DNA of 64,000 nucleotides from Jatrophihabitans endophyticus (GTDB taxonomy: Bacteria; Actinomycetota; Actinomycetes; Mycobacteriales; Jatrophihabitantaceae). The DNA lies in contig NZ_FQVU01000001.1 in the NCBI RefSeq assembly GCF_900129455.1, positions 682,001 to 746,000 of the forward strand, read 5' to 3'. The notes under the pieces were generated by a model. The model saw nothing but the letters and a program-made list of their open reading frames with translations. It did no database searches and was not told the origin of the DNA. Made by a program: the position numbers and the translations under genes. Shown piece after piece: positions 34,156 to 42,879 of this stretch. Every line of letters begins with the position of its first letter. Position 1 is the stretch's first letter.

Positions 34156-35772
34156 TCAGGACACGAAGTAGGCGTCGTTGAAGTTGAGCAGCCCGTTGCT
34201 GTTCTGGTCCTGCCAGACACCCTTGAGCTTCGGCGAGATCGCGACGTTGTAGGTCTGGTCGTACACGCCGACCGCGATCGCCTGGTCGGTGAACCACTGC
34301 TGCAGCTGCGCGTACTCCTGCTTGCGCTTCGCCGGGTCCGTCTCGATCTGCGCCGCCTTGATGCGCGCCTCGATGGCCGGGTCGTCGAAGAACGACGTGT
34401 TGTTGCCGTTCGCCACCCCGCCCTGCTTGGCCGCGAAGTTGATGTCGAGGATGTTGGGTGCGCCCCAGACCCAGTAGCCGAAGCTCAGCTCCTTGTCCGT
34501 CGGCGCGGACTTCGCGCCCGAGAAGAGCTGCGTCTGCGTGAGCGGGATGAGCTGCAGGTCGAAGCCCACGGCCTTGACCTGGTCCTGGATGGCCTGCAGC
34601 ACCGCCGAGCCCTCGGCCGTCACGATCGACCCGTTGCCGTACGGCAGTCGGATGGTCAGCGCCTGCCCGTTCTTCGTCCGGACGCCGTCACCGTTGCGCG
34701 TCGTCCACCCCGCCTGGTCGAGCAGCTGGTTGGCCTTGGCGACGTCGAAGGGGTAGGCGCTGTCGACGTCGTGGTAGCCCACCGTCGAGCTCGCGAGCGC
34801 GCCGTTGCCCTCGAACGGCACCGACCCCTTGAACACCGCCTCGACGGTCTTCTGCCGGTCGGACGCGTAGAGGAACGCCTGCCGCACCCGCTTGTCGGTG
34901 AACGGCCCGCGCTGCACGTTGAACGAGAAGCCCTGCGGGCGGCCGCCGGCCACGAAGTTGAGCACCTGGTAGCTCTTCTTCGCGGTCTGCCACTGCACCG
35001 CCGGCACGTCGTAGACGACGTCGGCCTGCCCGGTCGTCAGCGCGGTCCATCGAGTCGTCGCGTCGGGGACGAACTTCCAGCGCAGCTCCTTCTCGTACGC
35101 CGGGCCGTTGTGATGGGCGTTCGCCGGAGCGGAGTCGTACTTGTCGTTGCGGGCGAAGACGATCTCGTTGCCGACCTTCCACTCCTTGACGATCCACGGC
35201 CCGGACCCGACGGGCTGGTGGCAGTTCTGCGCCGTGGAGCGCGTCGCGAGCGCGGTCGGCGACTGCAGGCCGTAGTGGCCGTTGGACAGTTCTTGGAAGA
35301 TCTCCGGATTGCGCTGCGACAGGTGCAGCGCCACGGTGTAGGCACCCGTCGCGGTGGCGCCGGTCAGGTAGGTGAAGCTGTGCCAGCTGATGCCCTTGGC
35401 CCAGTTCGCGTAGTTCGCCACGACGGCCTTGGCGTCGAAGCGCGTGCCGTCGGTGAAGCGGACGTCCTTGCGGAGCTGGAAGGTGACCGTCTTCCCGTCA
35501 CGCGACGTGCTCCACGAGGTGGCGAGCCACGGGACGATCGTGCCGTCGTCGTAGCTGACGAGCGAGTCGAAGACCTGCCGCGACAGGTACGCCTGCTGCA
35601 CCCAACCGCCCCAGAGGCACGGCGGCTCCTGCTCGTGCGCGTACGTGATGGTCTGGTTCAGCAGGCGTTTCCCGCTGCCGGACGCGGTGCCGGACGATCC
35701 CCCGTCGCAGCCGGTGAGGGCCAGCCCCGCGAACGCGAGCGTCGCCACCAGTGCTGCCAGCTTCCTTCTCAC
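34156..35772 (-). CDS. ABC substrate-binding lipoprotein (SBP family 5)
   Basis: A 538-residue lipoprotein. The signal VRRKLAALVATLAFAGLALT ends in lipobox LTGC (Cys22). The mature part opens ITYAHEQEPPCLWGGWVQQA, then the family-5 stretches LATSWSTSRDGKTVTFQLRK and DVRFTDGTRFDAKAVV. Such proteins usually bind peptides, nickel or other small solutes. Here the genes around encode organosulfur monooxygenases, so sulfonated or sulfone compounds are the likely ligands. GTG 35772 is 44 bases from the preceding gene. Confidence 0.9.
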   Translation of the reverse strand: MRRKLAALVATLAFAGLALTGCDGGSSGTASGSGKRLLNQTITYAHEQEPPCLWGGWVQQAYLSRQVFDSLVSYDDGTIVPWLATSWSTSRDGKTVTFQLRKDVRFTDGTRFDAKAVVANYANWAKGISWHSFTYLTGATATGAYTVALHLSQRNPEIFQELSNGHYGLQSPTALATRSTAQNCHQPVGSGPWIVKEWKVGNEIVFARNDKYDSAPANAHHNGPAYEKELRWKFVPDATTRWTALTTGQADVVYDVPAVQWQTAKKSYQVLNFVAGGRPQGFSFNVQRGPFTDKRVRQAFLYASDRQKTVEAVFKGSVPFEGNGALASSTVGYHDVDSAYPFDVAKANQLLDQAGWTTRNGDGVRTKNGQALTIRLPYGNGSIVTAEGSAVLQAIQDQVKAVGFDLQLIPLTQTQLFSGAKSAPTDKELSFGYWVWGAPNILDINFAAKQGGVANGNNTSFFDDPAIEARIKAAQIETDPAKRKQEYAQLQQWFTDQAIAVGVYDQTYNVAISPKLKGVWQDQNSNGLLNFNDAYFVS

Positions 35773-35816
35773 TTCGTCTCCTCGATTGTGCACGTGCCGA
35801 TTGCCGGCGGGGTCGT

Positions 35817-37208
35817 TCAGGTCAGGGCGGGCGCGAGGCCGAGGGCGCGGCCGTGATGGGTCACCGGCAGCCGGTCGCCCTGGCCGAACAGCTTCTGCCG
35901 CAGCGTCCCCTCGGCGTACTCGGTCTGCGCGAGGCCGCGGGCCTGCAGGACGGGCACCACGTGGTCGACCCACTCGCCCCACCAGCCGAGCGTGGTGATG
36001 GGGACGACGTTGAAGCCGTCCACCCCCGCCTCGACCCAGCCCTGGACGTGGTCGGCGATCTGCTCGGGCGTGCCGGCGAACCGACCCGGCAGCAACGCGT
36101 GCTCGAGCAGGTACTCGCGCCAGGTGAGCTCGCGGCCACGGCCGAGGTCGGCATCGACGATGGCCCGGAAGATCGAGCGGACGTGATCGCCGAGCGCAAC
36201 GCGGTCGCGCAGTTCGGTGAGGGGCGTCTCGGGGTCGATCGAGGTGAAGTCGATGCCCGAACCGCCGCTGTAGAAGCCGATCAGGCCGTCGAAGTCGATG
36301 TTGTCGTGCAGGTGCTGCTGCTTGCGACGCGCCTCCTCCTCGGTCGAGCCGATCACCGTGGACAGCTGCACGAGCGTCTTGAGGCTGCCGGGTGCGCGCC
36401 CGGCCGCGCGAGCCTGCTCCTGCAGCTCGCGCACGTCCTTGCGGGCGGCCTCCGGGGTGACCGAGGGCAGGAAGGTGACCTCGGCGTTGCGCACCGCGAA
36501 CTCGCGGCCCGCCGTCGAGTTGCCGGCCTGGAACAGCACCGGCGTCCGCTGCGGCGACGGCTCGACGATGTGGGGGCCCTGCACCTTGTACCGGGGCCCG
36601 ACGTGGTCGATGGTGTGGATCTTGTCCGGGTCGAACAGCGTCCCGCTGGCGGCGTCGGCGACGACGGCGCCGTCCTCCCAGGAGTGCTCCCAGAGCTTGT
36701 AGGTGACGTCGAGGTACTCCTGCGCCCACTCGTAGCGCTCGTCGTGCGAGGTGATGCCGTTGTGGCCGAAGTTGCGGAAGCCGTTGCTCAGGTAGGACGT
36801 CACGATGTTCCAGCCCACCCGGCCGTGCGTGTAGTGGTCCAGCGAGGACAGCTTGCGGGCGAACGAGAACGGGTGGTCCTGGATGATGTTGCTGGTGATC
36901 GCGAGCCCGAGGTGCTCGGTGACGTAGCCGAGCGCCGAGACGATGGCCGCCGGGTCGTTCTCGGGGAACTGCGAGCCCGCGCGGATCGTGCCGGTGCCGT
37001 CGCCGTACTCGAGGTCGTAGACGCCGACGACGTCGGCGATGAACAGCGAGTCGAACCGGCCGCGTTCCAGAGTCCTGACGACGTCGATGTAGGGGTCGAG
37101 GTCCTTGTAGCCGAGCTGGATGCGCCCCTCGTCGGTGCGCCAGTAGCCGTGGCTGTGGTGGTTCGGGGTCAGGTGGAGAAAGCCGTTGTAGATCGGCGGA
37201 CGGGGCAT
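35817..37208 (-). CDS. FMN-dependent monooxygenase (NtaA/SnaA/DszA family)
   Basis: A 463-residue LLM-class oxygenase, first gene of the operon. YNGFLHLTPNHHSHGYWRTD, FDSLFIADVVGVYDLEYGDG, NIIQDHPFSFARKLSSLDHY, HGRVGWNIVTSYLSNGFRNF and PVLFQAGNSTAGREFAVRNA are blocks of the NtaA/SnaA/DszA family, which includes the DBT-sulfone monooxygenase DszA. With two DszC-type genes downstream, a DszC-then-DszA style oxidation of an organosulfur substrate is plausible. A partner reductase is not encoded here. Confidence 0.9.
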   Translation of the reverse strand: MPRPPIYNGFLHLTPNHHSHGYWRTDEGRIQLGYKDLDPYIDVVRTLERGRFDSLFIADVVGVYDLEYGDGTGTIRAGSQFPENDPAAIVSALGYVTEHLGLAITSNIIQDHPFSFARKLSSLDHYTHGRVGWNIVTSYLSNGFRNFGHNGITSHDERYEWAQEYLDVTYKLWEHSWEDGAVVADAASGTLFDPDKIHTIDHVGPRYKVQGPHIVEPSPQRTPVLFQAGNSTAGREFAVRNAEVTFLPSVTPEAARKDVRELQEQARAAGRAPGSLKTLVQLSTVIGSTEEEARRKQQHLHDNIDFDGLIGFYSGGSGIDFTSIDPETPLTELRDRVALGDHVRSIFRAIVDADLGRGRELTWREYLLEHALLPGRFAGTPEQIADHVQGWVEAGVDGFNVVPITTLGWWGEWVDHVVPVLQARGLAQTEYAEGTLRQKLFGQGDRLPVTHHGRALGLAPALT

Positions 37209-37292
37209 GACGGACGGACTTCCTTCGACACGGTGGCGGGGTCGTCGCTCGCGCACCCGACACGGGCGTCGCGAGATAAGTCGACCATGGCG

Positions 37293-37310
37293 ATAGGAAA
37301 CCTAGGCTAT
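37293..37310. promoter_or_regulatory. Candidate LysR box of the sulfur operon
   Basis: ATAG-GAAACCTAGG-CTAT has 4-base inverted arms around a CCTAGG palindrome in the 231-base divergent gap. It lies about 85 bases upstream of the monooxygenase start and about 130 before the LysR start. An AT-richer island in a GC-rich gap supports a control site. Confidence 0.4.
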
Positions 37311-37439
37311 GCGGGCCGGGCCCGCAGTGCCGCTTGTCACTCGCGTCGACGGAATACCGGTGGGGGTGATCGCGAAAGCCGCGCACCCCTGCCGCTCCAC
37401 CCAGCCGGCACCTCGGCGCGGTGAGGAAGGATCACGACG

Positions 37440-38357
37440 GTGCGAACAGAGCAGCTCGAATACCTCGCGGCCGTGACGAGGTACGGCTCACTGCGCCGCG
37501 CCAGCGACGAGCTGCACGTGTCGCAGTCCGCGCTGAGCGCGGCGATCCGCAGTCTCGAGCACGAGCTCGGCGTGCCACTGCTCGAGCGTCGTCGCGCGGG
37601 GGCGAAGGTGAGCCGCGAGGGCGGCGACATCCTGCCCATCGTCACCGAGATCCTCGGCGGGGTCGCCGAGCTGCGGGCGGCCGCGAGCGCGGCGAGCCGG
37701 GCCAGCCGCACCATCCGCGTCGGCACGGTGCACGCCGGCACCTCGGCGCTGCTGGTGCCCGCGGTGCGCTCCTTCGCCACCGAGCAGCCGACGACGACCG
37801 TCGACGTCGCGACGATGTTCCAGTCACGCATCCACGAGCGGCTGCTCGAGGGGCGGTTGGAGATCGGCCTGGTGAACATGTTCCCCGGCGACGACGTGCC
37901 CACCGGACTCACGCCCACGCCACTGCTGCTCGGACGGCCGGCCGTGTGCTGCCGCACCGACGACCCGCTGGCGGCCAAGTCCGAGATCACCGCGGCCGAC
38001 CTGCGCGAGCGCCCGTTCGTCAGCTCGCGCCCCGGGTATTTGATGCACCGGCTCGCGCAGCGCCTCTTCGGTGACGACCACCCCGTCGAGAGCTTCCGCG
38101 CCGACGGCGCCGAGATGGTGAAGCTGCTGGTGGCGAACGGCGTGGGGCCCTCGCTGCTGCCCGACTACAGCATCCACGGCGACCCGCTCGTCGAGGCCGG
38201 CGTCATCACCGCCCGACCGTTGGCCGGCGCGCTGCCGCGCGTGGCGATGCTGCTGCTGCGCCGCACGCTGCACCGGGTGCCGGCCAGCATCGCCGCGTTC
38301 GAGCGGACGATCGTGCGCATCGCGCAGGAGCATCCGCAGAGCGACGTCGGCGCATGA
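37440..38357 (+). CDS. LysR family regulator of the sulfur operon
   Basis: A 305-residue LysR protein. LEYLAAVTRYGSLRRASDEL, then HVSQSALSAAIRSLEHELG is the helix-turn-helix; the effector domain begins near residue 93 with TIRVGTVHAGTSALLVPAV. It is divergent from the eight-gene organosulfur operon, which it very likely regulates, as CbsR/SsuR-type LysR proteins do. GTG 37440 follows GAGGAAGGATC. Its stop overlaps the GDPD-like gene start, so they are co-transcribed. Confidence 0.88.
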   Translation: MRTEQLEYLAAVTRYGSLRRASDELHVSQSALSAAIRSLEHELGVPLLERRRAGAKVSREGGDILPIVTEILGGVAELRAAASAASRASRTIRVGTVHAGTSALLVPAVRSFATEQPTTTVDVATMFQSRIHERLLEGRLEIGLVNMFPGDDVPTGLTPTPLLLGRPAVCCRTDDPLAAKSEITAADLRERPFVSSRPGYLMHRLAQRLFGDDHPVESFRADGAEMVKLLVANGVGPSLLPDYSIHGDPLVEAGVITARPLAGALPRVAMLLLRRTLHRVPASIAAFERTIVRIAQEHPQSDVGA

Positions 38358-38995
38358 CCGGTCCGTTCCTCGTCGCCCACCGCACGGACACGGCATCCCG
38401 TGCCCGGTCGAGCGTCGCGGCCGGCGCGCGCTACCTCGAGGTCGACGTGCGGCTCGTGGCCGGGCAGGCGGTGGTCACCCACTTCCGCCCGGTCGCGTGG
38501 GCCGGCGGGCGCTGGGAGCGCGACAACGCCCGGGTCCGCCGGCGTCGCACGCCGTCGCCCGACCTGCCCGTCGCGGAGCTGCTGGACGCCGCCGGAACGG
38601 CGGCGGTCCTGTTCGATCCGAAGGATCGCGACCCCACCGCCCGGGTCCGGCTCGTCGCGGCCCTCGCCGGCCTGGTGCCCGACCCGGCCGCGCACGTCGT
38701 GAGCACCCGCGACCCGGTCGACCTCGCCCGCTTCGCCGACGCGGGCTTTCGGACCTGGCGGACCCTCGACACCGCGCGCCAGGTGATCGCGGCCGGTCGC
38801 GCTCCCCTCGCCGCCGACGGCGTGACCGTGCGCCACCGCGCCCTGACCGGGAACAGCGTGCGCGCACTGCACGTTGTTACGGACACCGTCGTCGGGTGGA
38901 CCGTCAACAGCGCCGTGCGGGCGCGGGAGCTCGTCGCCATGGGTGTCGACGGCATCACCACGGATCGCGTGACAACGGTGGCCGACGTTCTATAG
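38354..38995 (+). CDS. Glycerophosphodiester phosphodiesterase-like protein
   Basis: A 213-residue GDPD-fold protein. The HR pair in FLVAHRTDTASRAR, the ExD pair in RYLEVDVRLVAGQAVVTH with the downstream His, and the late VGWTVNSAVRARELVAMGVD then GITTDR are recognisable. It is shorter than usual (about 240-260): the HDxxLxRTT loop is altered (THFRPV), and the usual Glu-x-Lys strand reads LFDPK. Activity on glycerophosphodiesters is therefore uncertain. ATG 38354 overlaps the LysR stop. Confidence 0.75.
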   Translation: MTGPFLVAHRTDTASRARSSVAAGARYLEVDVRLVAGQAVVTHFRPVAWAGGRWERDNARVRRRRTPSPDLPVAELLDAAGTAAVLFDPKDRDPTARVRLVAALAGLVPDPAAHVVSTRDPVDLARFADAGFRTWRTLDTARQVIAAGRAPLAADGVTVRHRALTGNSVRALHVVTDTVVGWTVNSAVRARELVAMGVDGITTDRVTTVADVL

Positions 38996-38996
38996 T
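38969..38996 (+). promoter_or_regulatory. Promoter of the PAP2 gene
   Basis: GTGACA at 38969-38974 and TATAGT at 38991-38996, 16 bases apart, give a good promoter. The ATG at 39004 is only 7 bases after the -10 box, so the transcript would be leaderless. Confidence 0.55.
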
Positions 38997-39003
38997 GATC
39001 GCT

Positions 39004-39861
39004 ATGAAACCGGGGGGACGTCTCGCGCACCTCCGGTTCCCGCCGTGGTTGCGCGAGATCCTGCTCGTGCTCGGCGTCTTCGCCGTCTATGACCTGACCC
39101 GCGGCCTGAGCCGCGGCTCGATCGCCGCCGCCGTCGACCGCGGCAACGCCATCCTGCACGGCGAGCGGGTGCTGCACCTCGCCCCCGAGCAGTGGCTCGA
39201 CGGCGAGCTGCACCAGCTGACACCGCTCGCCGTCGGCGCCGCCTATTACTACTCCACCCTGCACTTCGTCGTCACACCCGCCGTGCTCGTCTGGCTCTAC
39301 CGCAGTCACCGGCCGCACTACGCGTCGGCGCGCACGTGGCTCGCGATCGCCTCCCTCGTCGCCCTGCTCGGCTTCTGCCTGCTGCCCGTCGCGCCGCCCC
39401 GGTTGCTGCCCGGCGCCGGCATCCACGACGTCGTCGCCGAGGTGCACCGCTGGGGGTGGTGGAGCGACAACTCGGCCGCGCCGCGGGGCCTCGCCGGGCT
39501 GACGAACGAGTACGCGGCCATGCCGTCGCTGCACGCCGGGTGGGCGCTGTGGTGCGGCTGGCTGATGCTGCGGCACGCCCGGCACCGCGCGGTGCGGATC
39601 GCGGGCGTGCTGTACCCGGTCGTCACCACGCTCGTGATCCTCGGCACCGGCAACCACTACCTGCTCGACGCCGTCGTCGGGCTGGCCCTGGTGGCGCTCG
39701 TCGGCGCGGGCAACGGCCTCGTCCGGCGGCGGGTGGCGGCGGCGCGTGCCGCGACCGGTCCCGTCCGCTTCGCGACCCGGCGCTGCCACGCCGTTCGTCC
39801 GGTGGCCGGCCGCGCCACCAGGGCGCCGGCCCATCCCCGCGTCCACCGCGCCGAGCTGTAG
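39004..39861 (+). CDS. PAP2 superfamily membrane phosphatase
   Basis: A 285-residue integral membrane protein with about six helices. The PAP2 catalytic motifs are MPSLHAGWALWCGWL (C2, with the active His) and GTGNHYLLDAVVGLAL (C3), and the YSTLHF stretch lies before. This matches the AUR1/inositol-phosphotransferase-like PAP2 subgroup of actinobacteria, which act on lipid-linked phosphates. The C-terminal tail is Arg/Ala rich and cytoplasmic. Substrate unknown; the adjacent GDPD-like gene might share phospholipid turnover. Confidence 0.87.
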   Translation: MKPGGRLAHLRFPPWLREILLVLGVFAVYDLTRGLSRGSIAAAVDRGNAILHGERVLHLAPEQWLDGELHQLTPLAVGAAYYYSTLHFVVTPAVLVWLYRSHRPHYASARTWLAIASLVALLGFCLLPVAPPRLLPGAGIHDVVAEVHRWGWWSDNSAAPRGLAGLTNEYAAMPSLHAGWALWCGWLMLRHARHRAVRIAGVLYPVVTTLVILGTGNHYLLDAVVGLALVALVGAGNGLVRRRVAAARAATGPVRFATRRCHAVRPVAGRATRAPAHPRVHRAEL

Positions 39862-39896
39862 CGTCGATGGTGTCGGGAAACGTGCCGGAGGTTCGG

Positions 39897-40505
39897 ATGC
39901 CCGGTGGCCGGCCGCGCGGCTTCGACCAGGACACCGCCCTCGAGGCGGCGATGCAGCTGTTCTGGGCGAAGGGCTACGAGGCGACCGGCGTCGCCGAGCT
40001 GACCGAGGCCATGGGCATCACCCCGCCGAGCCTCTACGCCGCCTTCGGCAACAAGGAGGAGCTCTTCCGCCGGGCGGTCGACCGCTACGTCACCGGCCCC
40101 GCGAGCCACCTCGCCGTCGCGTTGGACCAGCCGACGGCACGCGCCGTCGCCGAGCACCTCCTGCGCGGCATGGTCGCGCTCGCGGCGGGCGTCGGCACGC
40201 CCACCGGGTGCATGACGGTGCAGGGGGCGCTCCCGGCGTCCGACCGCAACCGGGCCGCGCACGAGCACCTCGCGGCCCGACGCCGTCAGGGTGAGGCCAT
40301 GCTCGCCGAGCGACTCGGCCGCGCCGCCCCCGCCGAGCTGCCCGGCGGCCAGGACGCGACCGCCGTCGCCCGCTACCTGTTCGCGGTGCGCTTCGGGCTG
40401 GCCGTGCAGGCGGCCGGCGGGGCGAGCGCCGCCGAGCTGCAGGAGGTCGTCGACGTCGTGCTCGCGCAATGGCCGTCCTGCGACGCCCTGACGAACGGCG
40501 GCTGA
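39897..40505 (+). CDS. TetR family transcriptional regulator
   Basis: A 202-residue TetR protein. GRPRGFDQDTALEAAMQLFW starts the HTH domain; VAELTEAMGITPPSLYAAFG, then NKEELFRRAVDRY is the recognition helix. The C-terminal domain (MVALAAGVGTPTGCMTVQGA) belongs to the TetR_C_16/AcrR-like set. No divergent target is adjacent, so regulon and ligand are unknown. ATG 39897 follows GCCGGAGG; an upstream in-frame ATG at 39867 would add ten residues. Confidence 0.87.
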   Translation: MPGGRPRGFDQDTALEAAMQLFWAKGYEATGVAELTEAMGITPPSLYAAFGNKEELFRRAVDRYVTGPASHLAVALDQPTARAVAEHLLRGMVALAAGVGTPTGCMTVQGALPASDRNRAAHEHLAARRRQGEAMLAERLGRAAPAELPGGQDATAVARYLFAVRFGLAVQAAGGASAAELQEVVDVVLAQWPSCDALTNGG

Positions 40506-40624
40506 CGCGTCGCGTCCGGAGCGCTCAAGTCCGGTCCGGACGCGTCGATGATCATCGCGATGAGCACCATCGGCAGCACGCCAGCGGTATGCGCCTCCCG
40601 CACCATCGCGGTGAGGTGCCGCTG

Positions 40625-42850
40625 ATGCACGCCATGGACCGGCTGGCCGCGGTCGTCGCCCTGCAGTCCGCCGTCGCCGAGGTGCCCGCCGGCGACCTGG
40701 ACCGGCTGCTGCAGCTCGTCGCCGACCACTCGCTCGCCGCGTTCCCCCGCGCCCGCGGCGCCGTCGTGGCGACGACGGCCGACGGCCGGCTCCACGCGCA
40801 CGCCGTCGCGGGGTCGTCGGCCACGGTAGCGGGCGCCGCCATCGACGAGTCGGGGTCGCTGACCGGACGCGCCATGGCCGAACGCACCACCCTGCTGTCG
40901 CGCGACACCGCCTCCGATCCGCGCATCGACCGCGCGATCGCCACCGCCGCCGACATGGCCTCGGCGGTGGCGGCGCCCCTCGTCGCCGGCGACCGGGTGG
41001 TCGGCGCCGTCACCCTGAGCAGCGACCTCGTCAACGCGTTCGGCCGGGCCGACGCCGACCAGCTCTGCCTGTTCGCGCAGGCGCTCGGCGGGGTGCTGCG
41101 CCACTGGTCGGACAGCGCCCGCAACGCCGAGCTGCTGGCCGACACCCGGCGCGCGCTCGCCGTGGTCGAGGAGAGCGAGGCCCGCTTCCGGGCCACCTTC
41201 GACGGCAGTCCGCTCGGCATGGCCGTGATCCGGGCCGACGCCGAGCAGGGGTGGCCGGTGGTGCGGGTGAACCCGGCCATGTCGACGCTGTTCGGTCACC
41301 CGGCCACGACCCTGCTCGGCATGTCGCTGGACGGGCTCATCGGCGTGCCCGCGAGCTCCGACGTGCCGTCGAGCGGCCTGTACGACCTCGTCGTGCACCA
41401 CCGCCCGGTGACCCTCGAACGGCTGTTCCGCCGCGCGGACGGGCGTCAGGTGTGGACGACCTGGCGGGTCGTGCCGATGACGAACGGGCCGGACGACGAG
41501 CTGCATCTGCTCGCGCAGATCACCGACGTCACCGCGCGTCGCCGCGCCGAGCAGCGCGCGCGGCGCCAGGCACGCCTGCTCGACCTCATCCCCGAGCCGG
41601 TCATCGTCCGGTCGCTCGACGGCACGATCCGGTTCTGGAACGACGGCGCCGTCGCGACCTACGGCTTCCGGGCACAGGATGCGATCGGGCGCCGCACCCA
41701 CGACCTGCTGCACACCGAGTTCGTCGGCGTGACGCTGCCCGAGCTGGAGGACCGGCTCGCGAGCGCCGGCAGTTGGCGCGGTCAGCTCGAGCATCGCCAC
41801 GCGGACGGCCGCACCCTGCGCATGACGTCCCAGCACGTCCTCGACAGCCACGGTGACGGCGAGCCGGTGATCCTCGAGATCAACGTCGACGTGACCGAGC
41901 GGGTCGAGGCCGAACGGGCCCTCGCGGCCAGCGAGGCCAAGTTCCGCTCGCAGTTCCGGCATTCCACGGTCGGGCAGCTGATCCGCCGGGTGGACGGCAC
42001 GATCGAGGACGTCAACCCCGCCCTGGCCCGGATGCTCGGCTACCGGGCCGAGGAGCTGGTGGGCGCGTCGGTCGACCTGCTGCTCGCGCCGGCGATCGCG
42101 GAGCTACGCCGCGCCACCCTGACGCGGTTGCTGAACGGCGAGGACGACGCGACCACCACCGAGGGCGTGCTCGTGCGCAAGGACGGCAGCCTGCTCGACG
42201 TCGAGGCGAACATGTCGGTGGCCCGCGGCCCGGACGGCAGCGTGCAGCAGGTCATCGGCATCTACCAGGACATCACCGCCCGCAAGATCGCCGAGGACAC
42301 CCTGCACCACCGGGCCCTGCACGACTCGCTGACCGGACTCGCCAATCGCGCGCTGCTCGGCGAGCGGTTGTCCCGCGCGCTGGGCGAGGCCCCGGGCTCG
42401 GGCCGCACCGTGGGCCTGCTCTTCCTCGACCTGGACGGCTTCAAGGCCGTCAACGACGGCTTCGGCCACGACACCGGCGACGCGCTGCTCGTCGAGGTCG
42501 CGCGACGTCTCGACGGCGTCGTCCGCGCAGGGGACACGGTGGCCCGGCTCGGCGGCGACGAGTTCGTCGTGCTCTGCCCGGACCTCGAGGCTCCGGAGCA
42601 GCTGCACATCGTCGCGCAGCGCGCGCTGGACCGGGTCGCCGCGCCGTACGTGGTGGGTGGCGCGTGCATCACCACCGTCTCGGCCAGCATCGGCATGAGC
42701 CTGCCCGGGCACGCCACCGACCCCCACCAGGCGCTGGCCGACGCCGACCGGGCGATGTACCAGGTCAAGAAGTCCGGCAAGAACCGGATCGGCATGCTCG
42801 CCGAGCCGGCTCCCGCGCCGGGTGGTGCGGGGCAGCGGCTCAGCGCCTGA
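40625..42850 (+). CDS. GAF-PAS-PAS-PAS-GGDEF diguanylate cyclase
   Basis: A 741-residue soluble signalling protein that should make cyclic di-GMP. A GAF domain (about 15-160) is followed by three PAS domains (about 180-300, 315-430, 440-555; for example EARFRATFDGSPLGMAV and LLDLIPEPVIVRSLDGTIRF) and a GGDEF domain (560-725). VARLGGDEFVVLCPD is intact near residue 642, and RAGD five residues upstream is the inhibitory I-site. No EAL domain or membrane segment exists. GAGGTG precedes ATG 40625. The 119 bases upstream show nothing clear. Confidence 0.92.
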   Translation: MHAMDRLAAVVALQSAVAEVPAGDLDRLLQLVADHSLAAFPRARGAVVATTADGRLHAHAVAGSSATVAGAAIDESGSLTGRAMAERTTLLSRDTASDPRIDRAIATAADMASAVAAPLVAGDRVVGAVTLSSDLVNAFGRADADQLCLFAQALGGVLRHWSDSARNAELLADTRRALAVVEESEARFRATFDGSPLGMAVIRADAEQGWPVVRVNPAMSTLFGHPATTLLGMSLDGLIGVPASSDVPSSGLYDLVVHHRPVTLERLFRRADGRQVWTTWRVVPMTNGPDDELHLLAQITDVTARRRAEQRARRQARLLDLIPEPVIVRSLDGTIRFWNDGAVATYGFRAQDAIGRRTHDLLHTEFVGVTLPELEDRLASAGSWRGQLEHRHADGRTLRMTSQHVLDSHGDGEPVILEINVDVTERVEAERALAASEAKFRSQFRHSTVGQLIRRVDGTIEDVNPALARMLGYRAEELVGASVDLLLAPAIAELRRATLTRLLNGEDDATTTEGVLVRKDGSLLDVEANMSVARGPDGSVQQVIGIYQDITARKIAEDTLHHRALHDSLTGLANRALLGERLSRALGEAPGSGRTVGLLFLDLDGFKAVNDGFGHDTGDALLVEVARRLDGVVRAGDTVARLGGDEFVVLCPDLEAPEQLHIVAQRALDRVAAPYVVGGACITTVSASIGMSLPGHATDPHQALADADRAMYQVKKSGKNRIGMLAEPAPAPGGAGQRLSA

Positions 42851-42851
42851 G

Positions 42852-42868
42852 CCGTCCGAGCCGGACGG
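42852..42868. terminator. Hairpin between convergent genes
   Basis: CCGTCCG-AGC-CGGACGG is a perfect 7-base stem right after the GGDEF stop and before the end of the convergent aldo/keto reductase, so it can serve both. Confidence 0.6.
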
Positions 42869-42879
42869 TCGGGCCGCCG

